This document shows positions 1 through 7,900 of a stretch of 64,000 nt of DNA, in pieces (position 1 is the first letter of the stretch; the number at the start of each line of letters is the position of its first letter). The position numbers were made by a program, and so were the translations under genes. Under the pieces are notes generated by a model. The model saw nothing but the letters and a program-made list of their open reading frames with translations, was not told the origin of the DNA and did not search any database. This stretch comes from Hominimerdicola alba 8. GTDB lineage: Bacteria > Bacillota > Clostridia > Oscillospirales > Ruminococcaceae. The stretch lies in contig NZ_ADKM02000122.1 in assembly GCF_000178155.2 (NCBI RefSeq), positions 172,921 through 236,920 of the forward strand, read 5' to 3'.

Positions 1-764
1 TAGTTAAGAATTTCCTGCTGGGTCTGATAGTTTCTGTATATATGCTTTGCAGCAAGGAAAAACTGCTGGCGCAGATAAAGAAGATAATCATATCCATCAC
101 CAAAAAGCGTACCTGCCAGAAGATAATGTCTGTTTGTTCGCAGGCAAATACTGTATTTTCAGGTTTTATCACAGGCAAACTGATCGACTCAACTATAATC
201 GGTCTTATCTGTTTTATAGGTCTGACGATCATGGGTATGCCATATTCTACGATGATAAGCGTTCTTATAGGTGTTACGAATATCATACCGTTTTTCGGTC
301 CGCTGATAGGCGCTGTGCCTACCTCTTTGCTGATACTTCTGTTAGAACCTAAAAAGTGCATAATTTTTGTAATATTCATTATAGTGCTCCAGCAGTTTGA
401 CGGCAACATCTTAGGTCCGAAGATACTGGGCGATTCCACCGGTCTTCCGGGCTTCTGGGTCCTCATCTCGCTCCTTGTTTTCGGCGGTCTGTTCGGCTTT
501 GTTGGAATGGTAATGGCAGTACCGACTTCGGCACTGGCTTACAGCTTCCTGCGCAGTTCTGTGGAAGAAAAACTCAGACGCAAAAATCTGCCCGTTTCGA
601 CCGATTATTATATGGACGATGTGGCACATCTCTATCAGAAACCGCCCGAGCGCACACCACTTTCGGCTGAACAGCTGATTAAGCTGGATATTCCCTCTAT
701 AAACGAGGCAAACGAGGTATCTTACGAAGAACAGCAGGAGGCTCTCAGGCAGCGGGAAAACTAA
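1..764 (+). CDS. AI-2E family transporter (PerM/YdiK-like), C-terminal part
   Basis: Partial gene: the reading frame is already open at the left edge and reads VKNFLLGLIVSVYML before the first in-window ATG at 42, so that ATG is internal. The visible part has several hydrophobic helices, including GKLIDSTIIGLICFIGLTI and a helix-rich stretch around VLISLLVFGGLFGFVGMVMAVP, followed by a charged cytoplasmic tail. The conserved block with PFFGPLIGAVP and the QQFDGNILGPKILGDSTGL segment are typical of the AI-2E/PerM exporter family. Members are polytopic inner-membrane proteins with varied or unknown substrates, so quorum-signal export should not be assumed. A terminator follows directly. Confidence 0.9.
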   Translation, partial: VKNFLLGLIVSVYMLCSKEKLLAQIKKIIISITKKRTCQKIMSVCSQANTVFSGFITGKLIDSTIIGLICFIGLTIMGMPYSTMISVLIGVTNIIPFFGPLIGAVPTSLLILLLEPKKCIIFVIFIIVLQQFDGNILGPKILGDSTGLPGFWVLISLLVFGGLFGFVGMVMAVPTSALAYSFLRSSVEEKLRRKNLPVSTDYYMDDVAHLYQKPPERTPLSAEQLIKLDIPSINEANEVSYEEQQEALRQREN

Positions 765-779
765 TAAATACTATAAATT

Positions 780-815
780 ACCGTCGCTTCCGAAATATGG
801 AAACGGCGGTTTTTG
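780..815 (+). terminator. Rho-independent terminator after AI-2E transporter
   Basis: A 12-bp near-perfect stem (ACCGTCGCTTCC with GGAAACGGCGGT, one wobble and one mismatch) is followed by TTTTT. It lies 15 bases past the stop codon. Confidence 0.75.
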
Positions 816-844
816 ACAATTGTCTGAAAATTAATAAAATCGAC

Positions 845-873
845 TTGTAATTTGAATGCAAATATGTTATAAT
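845..873 (+). promoter_or_regulatory. Sigma-A promoter of the activase/dehydratase pair
   Basis: TTGTAA (-35) and TATAAT (-10) are separated by 17 bp, about 37 bases upstream of the start codon. A GCGGAGG ribosome binding site lies at 894-900. Confidence 0.75.
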
Positions 874-909
874 AAAGCTAATTTGTAATTTCTGCGGAGG
901 TTTTTTCAG

Positions 910-3873
910 ATGAGCAAGATCTATGATCTGGGTATCGACGTTGGTTCGACAACTGTCAAGACCGTTATTGTAGATGACGGTGAGTTTATATATAACAGAT
1001 ACGAACGGCATTTTTCACGTGTCCGTGAAACTGTGGCAGAACAGCTTAAGCTGATCCGCAAGAGTTATCCTGATGATAAATTTCGTATCGCCATAACAGG
1101 TTCTGCGGGGCTTGGTATTGCCGAAGCCTGCGGAATACCTTTCGTACAGGAGGTGTTTTCGGCATTCGTTGCTGTAAACAAGACTTATCCTGATGCTGAT
1201 GTTGTGATCGAACTTGGCGGTGAAGATGCGAAGATAATTTTCCTGACAGGCGGCGTTGAACAGCGTATGAACGGTTCATGTGCCGGCGGTACAGGCGCAT
1301 TTATCGATCAGATGGCAGGTCTGCTGGGTGTTACCCCTGATGATATGAACGATCTGGCAATGAAAGCTGAAAAGACCTACCCGATAGCTTCGCGCTGCGG
1401 CGTTTTTGCAAAGTCTGATATCCAGCCGCTGCTCAATCAGGGTGCCAAAAAGGAGGATATATCAGCTTCGATATTCCAAGCTGTTGTCGATCAGACTGTT
1501 TCAGGTCTGGCACAGGGCAGAAAGATCGAAGGCAAAGTGCTGTTTCTCGGCGGACCGCTCACATATCTCAGTGCGCTTCGCGAAACTTTCAAAAAGACAC
1601 TTTCTCTGGAAGACGATAAGGCTATCCTGCCTGAAAGGTCTTCATGTTATATAGCTTACGGCGCTGCGCTCCATGCACATGATCTTGGCGAAGAAGTCAC
1701 AATTGATGAAGCACTCGGCAAGATAGCCAATGAAAAGACAAATGACAATATCGTTGTCGGCAGAAGGCTGTTTGAATCTCAGGATGATTATGCCGAGTTC
1801 ATAGAACGCCACAAGAAATCCGATCTTAAGTATGAAGATATAATGACCTATGAGGGCGATGCTTATCTTGGTATCGACGCAGGTTCTACTACAACAAAGC
1901 TGGTACTCATAACTCCTGAGGGCAAGCTGCTGTATCAGCACTACTGCTCAAATCAGGGTCAGCCGCTGGATATCATCGCATCTAAGCTGAAAGATATCTA
2001 CAGACTGGCAGGTAAAAAACTGAATATCAAGGCTTCCGCAGTAACGGGTTACGGTGAGGAACTTATCAAGGCAGGACTTGGTGTCGATTACGGCATCGTT
2101 GAAACAGTCGCGCATTATAAAGCGGCAGCTTATTTCTGCCCTGATGTTGACTTTATCATCGATATAGGCGGTCAGGATATCAAGTGTTTCAAGATAAAAA
2201 ATAATGCTATCGACAGTATCATGCTGAACGAGGCTTGTTCTTCGGGATGTGGTTCGTTTATTCAGACATTCGCAGGTGCGATGGGCTACGATATTGCCAA
2301 TTTCGCTCAGCTTGGTCTTTTCGCAAAAGCACCTGTCGAACTCGGTTCGCGCTGTACTGTTTTTATGAACAGCTCTGTAAAACAGGCTCAGAAAGATGGT
2401 GCTACCGTTGAGGATATCTCCGCCGGTCTGTCAGCATCTATAATCAAGAATGCTGTCTATAAAGTTATCAGAGCAAAGTCCATCGATGAACTTGGTAAAA
2501 ATATCGTAGTACAGGGCGGCACTTTCCTGAATGACGCTGTACTGCGCTCTTTTGAGCAGGAACTTGGCAGAAATGTTATCCGCCCCGCAATTGCCGGTCT
2601 GATGGGCGCGCTGGGCTGTGCCCTTTTTGCTAAGGAAAAATCAGCAGGTTCGCTGACAACTTCGGGACTTATAACCAAAGATGAACTTGATAATTTCACA
2701 TACACCAGCCGCGCAGTACAGTGCGGCGGATGCGGTGCGCACTGCAATCTGACAGTGATACGCTTCAGCGACGGTCACCGTTTTATTTCAGGTAACCGCT
2801 GTGAAAAAGGTGCAGGCATCAAGATAACCGACCGCACTGAAAACATGATAGAATACAAATACAACTATATCAAGGAACTGGAAGAGAAAAAGCCTCGCAT
2901 GAAACCTGTCGCCAGAGTAGGTCTGCCGCTGTGTCTTTCATATTACGACCTTATGCCGTTCTTTGCACAGCTTTTCATTGATCTGGGATTTGAAGTCGTA
3001 TTCTCGGAGGAGTCTACAAGGGCGACCTACTACAAAGGTCAGCAGACCATACCATCTGATACTGTCTGCTATCCTGCAAAGCTGGCACACGGTCATATCG
3101 AAAGTCTGCTGGAAAAGGGTGTTGACTTCATATTTTACCCCTGCATGAGTTATAATATAGACGAGGGTGGTTCTGACAACCACTATAATTGTCCTGTAGT
3201 TGCGTATTATCCTGAACTACTTAAAGCTAACAACGATAAGCTGACAGAAGATAATTTCTTGGCGCCTTACATAGACTTGAACAATAAGAGTCATGTGGCT
3301 AAGGTCATGGCGAAAACATTGAAAAAATACGGCATAACCGCCAAGCAGGTCATGGCTCTGCTGAACAGGGCATATTCGTCACAGCTTGACTTCCGCCGCG
3401 ATATAAAGGGCAAGGCGCAGGAGATAATGCGTGAAGCAAGGCGCAAGGGTCAGAAAATAATAGTTGTGGCTGGCAGACCTTACCACATCGATCCCGAAAT
3501 AAATCACGGCATACATAAGCTGATAGCATCGCTCGGCTTTGCTGTCATTACTGAGGACAGTGTTGCAAGTCTGGTCGATACTCCCGCACTCGATGTGCTT
3601 AATCAGTGGACTTATCATTCAAGACTTTATCGTGCCGCGAAGTATGTTTGTGAACATGATGACATGCAGCTTGTTCAGCTGGTCAGCTTTGGCTGCGGCA
3701 TCGATGCTGTCACTACTGACGAAGTAAGGGCTATACTGGAAGAACAGGGAAAGCTCTACACTCAGCTCAAGATCGACGAGATAACCAATCTCGGCGCAGC
3801 AAAGATAAGGCTGCGTTCACTGGCGGCGGCACTTGAAGAAAAAGACGCTCAGCTTGCCGCTAAAAGAGCATAG
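910..3873 (+). CDS. Acyl-CoA dehydratase activase-like protein (two BcrAD/BadFG ATPase domains plus DUF2229)
   Basis: A long protein with two ASKHA-fold ATPase domains in tandem. The first opens with GIDVGSTTVKT at the N-terminus and carries Cys motifs GSCAGGTGAFID and SRCGVFAKS. The second begins near residue 318 (GIDAGSTTTKL) with NEACSSGCGSFIQ and SRCTVFMNS. In HgdC-type activators these cysteines ligate a 4Fe-4S cluster shared by the dimer, and ATP drives electron transfer to a 2-hydroxyacyl-CoA dehydratase. A DUF2229 region follows (VGLPLCLSYYDLMPFF and SDTVCYPAKLAHGH). Related clostridial proteins are often about 1400 residues, with the following gene's region fused on. The real substrate is unknown; no acyl-CoA pathway genes lie nearby. 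Confidence 0.88.
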   Translation: MSKIYDLGIDVGSTTVKTVIVDDGEFIYNRYERHFSRVRETVAEQLKLIRKSYPDDKFRIAITGSAGLGIAEACGIPFVQEVFSAFVAVNKTYPDADVVIELGGEDAKIIFLTGGVEQRMNGSCAGGTGAFIDQMAGLLGVTPDDMNDLAMKAEKTYPIASRCGVFAKSDIQPLLNQGAKKEDISASIFQAVVDQTVSGLAQGRKIEGKVLFLGGPLTYLSALRETFKKTLSLEDDKAILPERSSCYIAYGAALHAHDLGEEVTIDEALGKIANEKTNDNIVVGRRLFESQDDYAEFIERHKKSDLKYEDIMTYEGDAYLGIDAGSTTTKLVLITPEGKLLYQHYCSNQGQPLDIIASKLKDIYRLAGKKLNIKASAVTGYGEELIKAGLGVDYGIVETVAHYKAAAYFCPDVDFIIDIGGQDIKCFKIKNNAIDSIMLNEACSSGCGSFIQTFAGAMGYDIANFAQLGLFAKAPVELGSRCTVFMNSSVKQAQKDGATVEDISAGLSASIIKNAVYKVIRAKSIDELGKNIVVQGGTFLNDAVLRSFEQELGRNVIRPAIAGLMGALGCALFAKEKSAGSLTTSGLITKDELDNFTYTSRAVQCGGCGAHCNLTVIRFSDGHRFISGNRCEKGAGIKITDRTENMIEYKYNYIKELEEKKPRMKPVARVGLPLCLSYYDLMPFFAQLFIDLGFEVVFSEESTRATYYKGQQTIPSDTVCYPAKLAHGHIESLLEKGVDFIFYPCMSYNIDEGGSDNHYNCPVVAYYPELLKANNDKLTEDNFLAPYIDLNNKSHVAKVMAKTLKKYGITAKQVMALLNRAYSSQLDFRRDIKGKAQEIMREARRKGQKIIVVAGRPYHIDPEINHGIHKLIASLGFAVITEDSVASLVDTPALDVLNQWTYHSRLYRAAKYVCEHDDMQLVQLVSFGCGIDAVTTDEVRAILEEQGKLYTQLKIDEITNLGAAKIRLRSLAAALEEKDAQLAAKRA

Positions 3874-3892
3874 ATAATTCGGAGGAATAGAA

Positions 3893-5167
3893 ATGTCTGA
3901 AACGACTAACACATGTAATATACCCCATTCAGGCTCTGACAGAGTAAAAAAGTCATATTTTGACAAATCCAAAAAAGCTGACTATCTTGTGCTGGTACCC
4001 GATATGCTGCCTATTCATTTTAAGCTGATAATGGCTATTTATGAACAGTACGGTTATCGTATGGAACTTTTGCAGACCTCCACAAGAAGCGTTATCGACG
4101 AGGGTCTGAAAAATGTCCATAACGATACTTGCTACCCCGCACTGCTTGTTATAGGTCAGTTTCTTGACGCACTAAACAGCGGCAAGTATGACCCTGACCA
4201 TACAGCACTTCTTATCTCACAGACAGGCGGCGGCTGCAGAGCCTCTAATTATATCCATCTGCTGAGAAAAGCGCTTTCTTCAACATATCCTCAGGTGCCT
4301 GTGCTTTCACTTAATTTCAGTGGACTGGAAAAAGATGCTTCGATAGAAGTTTCGCCCACCATCGCACTGAAACTGATATATGCTGTGCTTTACGGTGATA
4401 TGCTCATGCTGCTGTACAACCAGTGCAAACCTTATGAGATAACCGAAAATTCCACTGATGAACTGCTGGCAAGATGGCAGCATCGTCTTGGCAAACTGTT
4501 CCATACAAAGCGCGATTATATGTCTACTGCAAGGATATACCGCGCCATGCTCAAAGATTTTGCAGCACTGCCGAGAACTAAAGTAAAGAAGCCGAAGGTC
4601 GGTATAGTAGGGGAGATATATGTCAAGTATTCTCCTTTGGCTAACAATCATCTTAACGAATTTCTTCTCAGCGAGGGCTGCGAACCTAACGTTCCCGGAC
4701 TGCTTGACTTTGTTATGTACTGCGCATCTGACGCTGTAAACGACAGCAAACTTTATAATAACAGAAGCAAGAAGACTCTTATTTACGGCATCGGTTATGA
4801 TGTGCTGTACAAATTCCAGAAACAGCAGATAAAGATAATCAACGAGCATGGAGTGTTCCAGCCTCCGCATGATTTTGAGCATCTTCGCGCCTGCGCTGAC
4901 AAATATATCAATCAGGGCGTAAAGATGGGTGAAGGCTGGCTTATAACAGCTGAGATGGCGGCACTTGCTGAAACAGGCACGAAGAATATCATATGCACTC
5001 AGCCCTTTGGCTGTCTGCCAAATCACATAGTTGCAAAAGGAAGTGCGCGTGTGATCAAAAAGGCTTATCCTGATGCGAATATTGTTGCAATAGACTATGA
5101 TCCCGGTGCTACCAAAGTCAATCAGGAAAACAGAATAAAGCTGATGCTTGCAAATGCTGTAATATAA
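3893..5167 (+). CDS. 2-hydroxyacyl-CoA dehydratase-like protein (COG3580/3581 type), partner of the upstream activase
   Basis: It starts 19 bases after the activase, with GGAGG eight bases before the ATG. The sequence matches the C-terminal part of the large fused activase/dehydratase-like proteins: conserved Cys segments NDTCYPALLVIGQF and SQTGGGCRASNY near residues 80-110, and CTQPFGCLPNHIVAKG near the end. These may hold an iron-sulfur cluster. Together with the upstream gene it looks like one ancestral polypeptide split in two. Its reaction is not known; the pair may act as an ATP-driven electron-transfer couple. A strong terminator follows immediately. Confidence 0.82.
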   Translation: MSETTNTCNIPHSGSDRVKKSYFDKSKKADYLVLVPDMLPIHFKLIMAIYEQYGYRMELLQTSTRSVIDEGLKNVHNDTCYPALLVIGQFLDALNSGKYDPDHTALLISQTGGGCRASNYIHLLRKALSSTYPQVPVLSLNFSGLEKDASIEVSPTIALKLIYAVLYGDMLMLLYNQCKPYEITENSTDELLARWQHRLGKLFHTKRDYMSTARIYRAMLKDFAALPRTKVKKPKVGIVGEIYVKYSPLANNHLNEFLLSEGCEPNVPGLLDFVMYCASDAVNDSKLYNNRSKKTLIYGIGYDVLYKFQKQQIKIINEHGVFQPPHDFEHLRACADKYINQGVKMGEGWLITAEMAALAETGTKNIICTQPFGCLPNHIVAKGSARVIKKAYPDANIVAIDYDPGATKVNQENRIKLMLANAVI

Positions 5168-5171
5168 TGGC

Positions 5172-5198
5172 AAAAGGCGGAGAGATCCGCCTTTTTTT
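5172..5198 (+). terminator. Rho-independent terminator
   Basis: A stem AAAGGCGGA/TCCGCCTTT with a GAGA loop and a run of seven T, just after the dehydratase-like gene. Confidence 0.92.
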
Positions 5199-5233
5199 AA
5201 TTTGTGAAACTTATCAAAAAGTTAAAATAGCTA

Positions 5234-5262
5234 TTGCAATTGATTTCAAATTGTTGTATAAT
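5234..5262 (+). promoter_or_regulatory. Sigma-A promoter of the diguanylate cyclase
   Basis: TTGCAA, a 17 bp spacer, then TATAAT, about 50 bases before the start codon. Confidence 0.75.
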
Positions 5263-5312
5263 ATAAGATATGGTTTTCCTTTAATTGTTTTTTTACGAGA
5301 GTAGGTGAACGC

Positions 5313-7217
5313 ATGAAAAGAAAAACGATAGCATTGTGTGTGACAGGTTTTGACTGGGAAAAGGAAAGTCGCATCGTTGACGGTGTATGGCGCACCTGCC
5401 TTGATAAGGATATAAATCTGTTGATATTTGTCAATCTTCTGAGAAAACAGCCTGTCTATACCGAGCGACCATACTCAGAAAGCATACTTAACGGTGAATC
5501 TGAGATATTTGATCTTATAAATTATGATCTTGTAGACGGTGTGCTTATACTTGGTGACACTATGATCAGAGAAAGCATTATTGACGAAGTTGCAGATCGC
5601 GCAGAAGCCAAGAATGTACCTGTGATAAACGTCGCTGATCCCGATCACCCACTGGATCACAATATCTTGCTGAGCGACCGTAATGCAATGGAATTATGCG
5701 TGCGTCATCTGGTTGAAGAACATGGGCTGACAAAAATAAATTTCATTGGCGGTTTCCCGGGAAATTATGAAACAGAGATACGCCTTGCTGCATACAAAAA
5801 AGTTCTTGAAGAACATGGCATACCATTTGAAGAAAAACGTGTCGGTTATGGCAGGTTCTGGCGCAAGGCTTATGATGTGACAGAGGATTTCCTTAAAGAA
5901 GGGGATCTGCCGGAAGCTATTGCCTGTGCCAGTGATATGATGGCTTTTTTCTGTATGGATTGCCTGAAATCTCATGGTTACAGGATACCGGAAGATATTA
6001 TTGTGACAGGTTTTGACGGCATAAAGGAAAGTGAGTTGTATTCGCCTACACTGACAACATCGCGCCATGCTTATGGCAGAGCGGGCGTTGAAGCAGTCAA
6101 AACACTGGAAAGGATCTGGGCTGGCGAAGAAGTCAGCAGAGATCTTTATGTTGAATCTGAACTTATCACCAGACAATCCTGTGGCTGTGTACCTAAAAAA
6201 GACAGGAATGAAGATTTCTATGGTGAGCAGATCGCTTTCCGTACCAGAAATCTGGAGTTCAACCATACCCTGATAGATATGAATACCAGACTTGCAGCGG
6301 CTGAAAATTCGGAAGAACTTTTTGCTGACTGTATCTCAGGGGCAGACTTTTTTTATATGAAGAATCTGTATGTCTGTATTTCTTCTTACTTTGAAAAGAG
6401 TGAGGACGATGGTATCTCAGCGGATACAACGCGCATTGCGGAAGATATGGTCTGTATGCTCGACAGACAAGGCAAAGTCCCTGTCAGGACTGAATTCAGG
6501 TCTAAAGACCTTGTGCCCATCAAGAACTTTCTGGACGGTGAAAAGATGGTCTTTATGGCTTTTTCGCCGCTCTATTACCGAGATGATATAATGGGCTATC
6601 TGGCTTATGAACCCAGCTATGTAGGCGGTTCAGGCGACTTGTTCACCACATGGGTGCTGAATATCGCAAATAATGCAGGCAGCTTCTACATGAAAAATCA
6701 GCTGAAATATGTGGTGAAAAAACTGGAAAATCTGTATGTGCGTGATCCTCTGACAGAACTTTATAATCGTCGCGGAATGAATAGCTTTGGTGAAGATCTG
6801 GTTGCTGATGCGGTAAGAAATAACAGTACTATCACAGTGTTTTCAGTAGATATTGATGACCTTAAGCCAATAAATGATAATTACGGTCACCAAAGCGGCG
6901 ATAACGCGATATGCAGGGCTGCACTTTCTATTAAAACTGCCATGCCTGATGAGAGCGTTTGTTGCAGAACAGGCGGCGATGAGTTCGTGGTCATCAGTTC
7001 AAGACTTGAAAAGGGCATGGAAAAACAATATATCGAATCGATCGAAAAGGAACTAAACAGTTATAATAACGAGAGCGGCATGCCTTATAAAGTATCATGC
7101 AGCTGTGGTTTTTACACTGTTGACGGAAGCAAGTTTGAAAGTCTGGAAAAGATGATAACCCTTGCCGATATTGAAATGTATAAATCTAAAACTGCAAAAA
7201 AAGCAGGCAGATGTTAA
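5313..7217 (+). CDS. Diguanylate cyclase with LacI-type periplasmic-binding-like sensor domain
   Basis: Residues 1 to about 290 resemble the ligand-binding domain of LacI/GalR regulators (phrases such as IPEDIIVTGFDGIKES and SPTLTTSRHAYGRAGVEA), but the N-terminal helix-turn-helix is absent and no membrane segment is seen. A linker of about 180 residues leads to a GGDEF domain that opens with RDPLTELYNRRGM near residue 477. The active motif GGDEF is intact at residues 554-558, so c-di-GMP synthesis is expected. The RxxD inhibitory site normally just upstream is not present. The likely role is a cytoplasmic switch turning a small ligand, perhaps a sugar, into c-di-GMP output. The start is chosen by GTAGGTGA upstream. 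Confidence 0.9.
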   Translation: MKRKTIALCVTGFDWEKESRIVDGVWRTCLDKDINLLIFVNLLRKQPVYTERPYSESILNGESEIFDLINYDLVDGVLILGDTMIRESIIDEVADRAEAKNVPVINVADPDHPLDHNILLSDRNAMELCVRHLVEEHGLTKINFIGGFPGNYETEIRLAAYKKVLEEHGIPFEEKRVGYGRFWRKAYDVTEDFLKEGDLPEAIACASDMMAFFCMDCLKSHGYRIPEDIIVTGFDGIKESELYSPTLTTSRHAYGRAGVEAVKTLERIWAGEEVSRDLYVESELITRQSCGCVPKKDRNEDFYGEQIAFRTRNLEFNHTLIDMNTRLAAAENSEELFADCISGADFFYMKNLYVCISSYFEKSEDDGISADTTRIAEDMVCMLDRQGKVPVRTEFRSKDLVPIKNFLDGEKMVFMAFSPLYYRDDIMGYLAYEPSYVGGSGDLFTTWVLNIANNAGSFYMKNQLKYVVKKLENLYVRDPLTELYNRRGMNSFGEDLVADAVRNNSTITVFSVDIDDLKPINDNYGHQSGDNAICRAALSIKTAMPDESVCCRTGGDEFVVISSRLEKGMEKQYIESIEKELNSYNNESGMPYKVSCSCGFYTVDGSKFESLEKMITLADIEMYKSKTAKKAGRC

Positions 7218-7229
7218 GGAGTGTTTAAA

Positions 7230-7763
7230 ATGGAATTTCAGCAGCTTATCGAAAGCAGAAGAAGTGTTAGAAAATACGCTGACAGGGAAGTGACTCGTGA
7301 GCAGATTGAAGAGATCATAAAAGCAGCTCAGCAGGCACCTTCATGGAAAAATCAGCAGACCAGCAAGTATTACTGTGTTCTTTCCAAAGAGAAGCGTGAG
7401 GCAGTCAGAACAACTTGTTTCCCGTCGTTCAATGAGCAGCGCTCTGTCAATGCAGCACTTATAGTAACTGCTTTTGAGAAGAACAATGTGGGCTTTAACG
7501 ATGATGGTAAGCCTATAAACGAACTTGGTAACGGCTGGGGCTGCTATGACTTAGGTCTTCACAACATGCTTTTCCTTCTCAAAGCTAAAGAGATGGGGCT
7601 TGATACGCTGGTAATGGGTATAAGGGACGCACAGAAGCTTCGTGAGGTACTTGATATCCCTGAAAATGAGGAGATAGGAGCTGTGCTTGCTTTGGGTTAT
7701 GCCGATGAAGAGCCTAAAAAGCCACGCCGCCGCGAACTTGATGATATAGCAAAATTTTATTGA
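7230..7763 (+). CDS. Nitroreductase family protein
   Basis: FMN-dependent NAD(P)H oxidoreductase of the nitroreductase fold. The N-terminal SRRSVRKYADREVTREQI followed by AAQQAPSWKNQQ is the classic FMN-phosphate-binding start, and the C-terminal half has the GWGCYDLGLHNMLFLLKAKEMGLDT helix. At 177 residues it matches the short family. The ATG is preferred over an in-frame GTG at 7221 because AAGGAG overlaps that GTG and sits eight bases before the ATG. It begins 12 bases after the cyclase, so cotranscription is likely. The physiological substrate cannot be read from sequence. Confidence 0.92.
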   Translation: MEFQQLIESRRSVRKYADREVTREQIEEIIKAAQQAPSWKNQQTSKYYCVLSKEKREAVRTTCFPSFNEQRSVNAALIVTAFEKNNVGFNDDGKPINELGNGWGCYDLGLHNMLFLLKAKEMGLDTLVMGIRDAQKLREVLDIPENEEIGAVLALGYADEEPKKPRRRELDDIAKFY

Positions 7764-7767
7764 TACA

Positions 7768-7793
7768 GAAAGTCGTGTGCGCCCGACTTTTTT
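7768..7793 (+). terminator. Rho-independent terminator
   Basis: Stem AAAGTCG/CGACTTT with a short loop and a T run, directly after the nitroreductase. Confidence 0.8.
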
Positions 7794-7835
7794 GTTTGCT
7801 TGTCTGAAAATCGGGTGAAGATTTGGTTAAAATGG

Positions 7836-7864
7836 TTGCATTGAATGATAAAATGTGGTATACT
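7836..7864 (+). promoter_or_regulatory. Sigma-A promoter of the repeat protein
   Basis: TTGCAT and TATACT separated by 17 bp, 36 bases before the start codon. Confidence 0.75.
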
Positions 7865-7900
7865 ATTAAGGTAATATTTTAGGAAAGGAATTGTCCCTGC

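Noticed and set aside
4307..5173. - strand frame of 288 codons opposite the dehydratase-like gene
   Set aside because: No family features, no ribosome binding site, fully inside a well-supported + strand gene.
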